DNA from: Spinellus fusiger
Taxonomy: Eukaryota > Mucoromycota > Mucoromycetes > Mucorales > Phycomycetaceae
Direction of reading: 5' to 3'
Length of the DNA: 17,822 bases
Assembly: GCA_025094145.1 (NCBI GenBank)
Contig: JALLLS010000104.1
Span: 90,001-107,822 of the forward strand
The position numbers and the translations under genes are program-made. Shown piece after piece: positions 17,043 through 17,822 of the stretch; within the stretch, counting starts at the first letter, position 1; each line of letters opens with the position of its first letter. A model generated the notes under the pieces. It worked only from the letters and a program-made list of their open reading frames with translations, was not told the DNA's origin and did not search any database.

Positions 17043-17822
17043 ATAGACTGAAGATTGGTCTATTGAATGCTTGTGGAATCAGGCCCAAACTGGTGAACGT
17101 TCTGAATGTGTGTGTGCAGAATGATATTGATATACTTTTAGTGACAGAGACTTTCCTGACCAAAGACATGCAAATGTTGAGGTGCCCCTGGATACAAATA
17201 CACAACTATGCTACAGCCCATGGTGATGCTGGACGAGGTTTTGATGGAGTTTCGTTCTTTATTCGTCCTGACTTTCCTTACCATGTACATTCCTTACCAA
17301 TTACTAATCCTTTTGTGGTCTCCTGTAGGATTGGCCCATATACACTCCATGGTCTGTACCTACCTCCGAGGCTGTCGTCTAGTGAGGCTGCGGAAAGGTT
17401 GAATTCACTACCCATAGACGACTTCACACTCGTCCTTGGTGACCTGAATACACGTTTAGGCCGCCTGACTGGAGATCATGGCATAAACGACAGACATGTG
17501 GGATTTGAAGACTGGATCTGCCGTCAGGATCTAACCTTGTGGAACTCAGAGTTGGCATTTGGCTTGCCTACATATGAGCGAATTCTAGCAGATGGTCGTC
17601 GGTTTGCTAGCATTATTGACCTGTTCCTGTCAAGAAGCTACAACTTCTCCGAAGTGTGCTTGCACATTAGGGACGATCTGACGTTAGGTTCAGACCACCA
17701 CTTGTGTGAGCTGTCCTTTCAGCCGGTGCTCATGCCACCGCTCATGACAGAAACAGCTGTCCGTCGCCTCTGGAGACTGCAACGTTTAAACAAACAAACA
17801 GTCTGTGACCAGTACAAGCGAT
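17039..17822 (+). CDS. LINE ORF2 N-terminus: AP endonuclease domain (partial)
   Basis: The ATG at 17039 overlaps the TGA of ORF1 (ATGA), which suggests termination-reinitiation. The frame is open to the window edge, 261 codons. Exonuclease-endonuclease-phosphatase motifs occur in order: LLNACG with N10, VTET with E37, GLYLPP, LGDLNTRLGR with D135 and N137, IDLFLS with D194, and LGSDHHL with D219-H220. All catalytic positions appear intact. In LINEs this domain nicks the target DNA to prime reverse transcription. The residues after about 230 (AVRRLWRLQRLNKQTV) begin the linker to the RT domain. Whether this is the same family as the RT fragment at 10568-12325 cannot be judged here, since the two do not overlap. 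Confidence 0.9.
   Translation, partial: MNRLKIGLLNACGIRPKLVNVLNVCVQNDIDILLVTETFLTKDMQMLRCPWIQIHNYATAHGDAGRGFDGVSFFIRPDFPYHVHSLPITNPFVVSCRIGPYTLHGLYLPPRLSSSEAAERLNSLPIDDFTLVLGDLNTRLGRLTGDHGINDRHVGFEDWICRQDLTLWNSELAFGLPTYERILADGRRFASIIDLFLSRSYNFSEVCLHIRDDLTLGSDHHLCELSFQPVLMPPLMTETAVRRLWRLQRLNKQTVCDQYKR

Larger units (their letters stand above)
15880..17822 (+). mobile_element. LINE copy 2: ORF1 and start of ORF2, runs off the window
   Basis: A gag-like ORF1 is followed by the AP endonuclease domain of ORF2 with a 4-bp ATGA overlap. Composition turns abruptly GC-rich and codon-like at about 15890, right of the Tc1 element. The left border is approximate. The rest of ORF2 (reverse transcriptase) lies beyond the window. 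Confidence 0.85.

Noticed and set aside
17208..17402. 64-codon ORF overlapping the ORF2 endonuclease
   Set aside because: Wrong frame; the endonuclease frame holds all catalytic motifs and is open to the window end.
10568..17822. Idea that the two LINE segments are halves of one element split by the Tc1 insertion
   Set aside because: The 3' half lies upstream of the 5' half on the same strand, so a simple insertion cannot produce this order; two copies are more likely.

Overview
The window is nuclear DNA of a fungus, most likely an early-diverging Mucoromycota/Mucorales type. The evidence is an AT-rich sequence, genes full of short (about 45-110 nt) spliceosomal introns with CTAAC/TACTAAC-like branch sites, a Tctex-type dynein light chain, and abundant Tc1/mariner and LINE elements. 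The taxonomic call is an inference from composition and gene content.

Positions 1-7,240 hold host genes. The window opens on the last exon of an unrecognised small membrane protein (3-101, +). It is followed by two plus-strand genes: a four-exon Rtf2 replication termination factor (468-1577) and a five-exon Tctex-type dynein light chain (1779-2418). Tail to tail with the latter, 81 bp away, is a very intron-rich M16 metallopeptidase of the C05D11.1/YOL098C type on the minus strand (7234 down to 2500). I resolve it into 26 exons coding about 1,013 residues with an intact HTLEH zinc motif. One exon appears to be only 2 nt long, lying between a GC-AG intron and a GT-AG intron. Restoring it recovers the family's conserved motif exactly.

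Positions 7,240-17,822 are a transposon graveyard with younger layers on top. In order: a Tc1-like relic (+, 7571-7976), a short exon-like ORF, a second Tc1-like relic (-, 8550-9135), a decayed full-length Tc1 element (+, 9221-10560), a 5'-truncated LINE carrying the second half of its reverse transcriptase ORF (+, from about 10563) with a probable 3' end at an (AAAAC)7 tail near 13371, an AT-rich stretch with an unexplained GC-richer island (13830-14075) and one orphan exon-like segment (14257-14303), a Tc1 element with perfect 30-bp terminal repeats and TA target duplication (14460-15820, transposase on minus), and the 5' part of a second LINE (+) with ORF1 and the AP-endonuclease domain of ORF2, running off the window end.

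The Tc1 copies at 9221-10560 and 14460-15820 belong to one DD35E family. Both carry the same in-frame TAG at the same place. The interval around it can be read as a 52-54 nt intron, which would rejoin the transposase reading frame of the younger copy.
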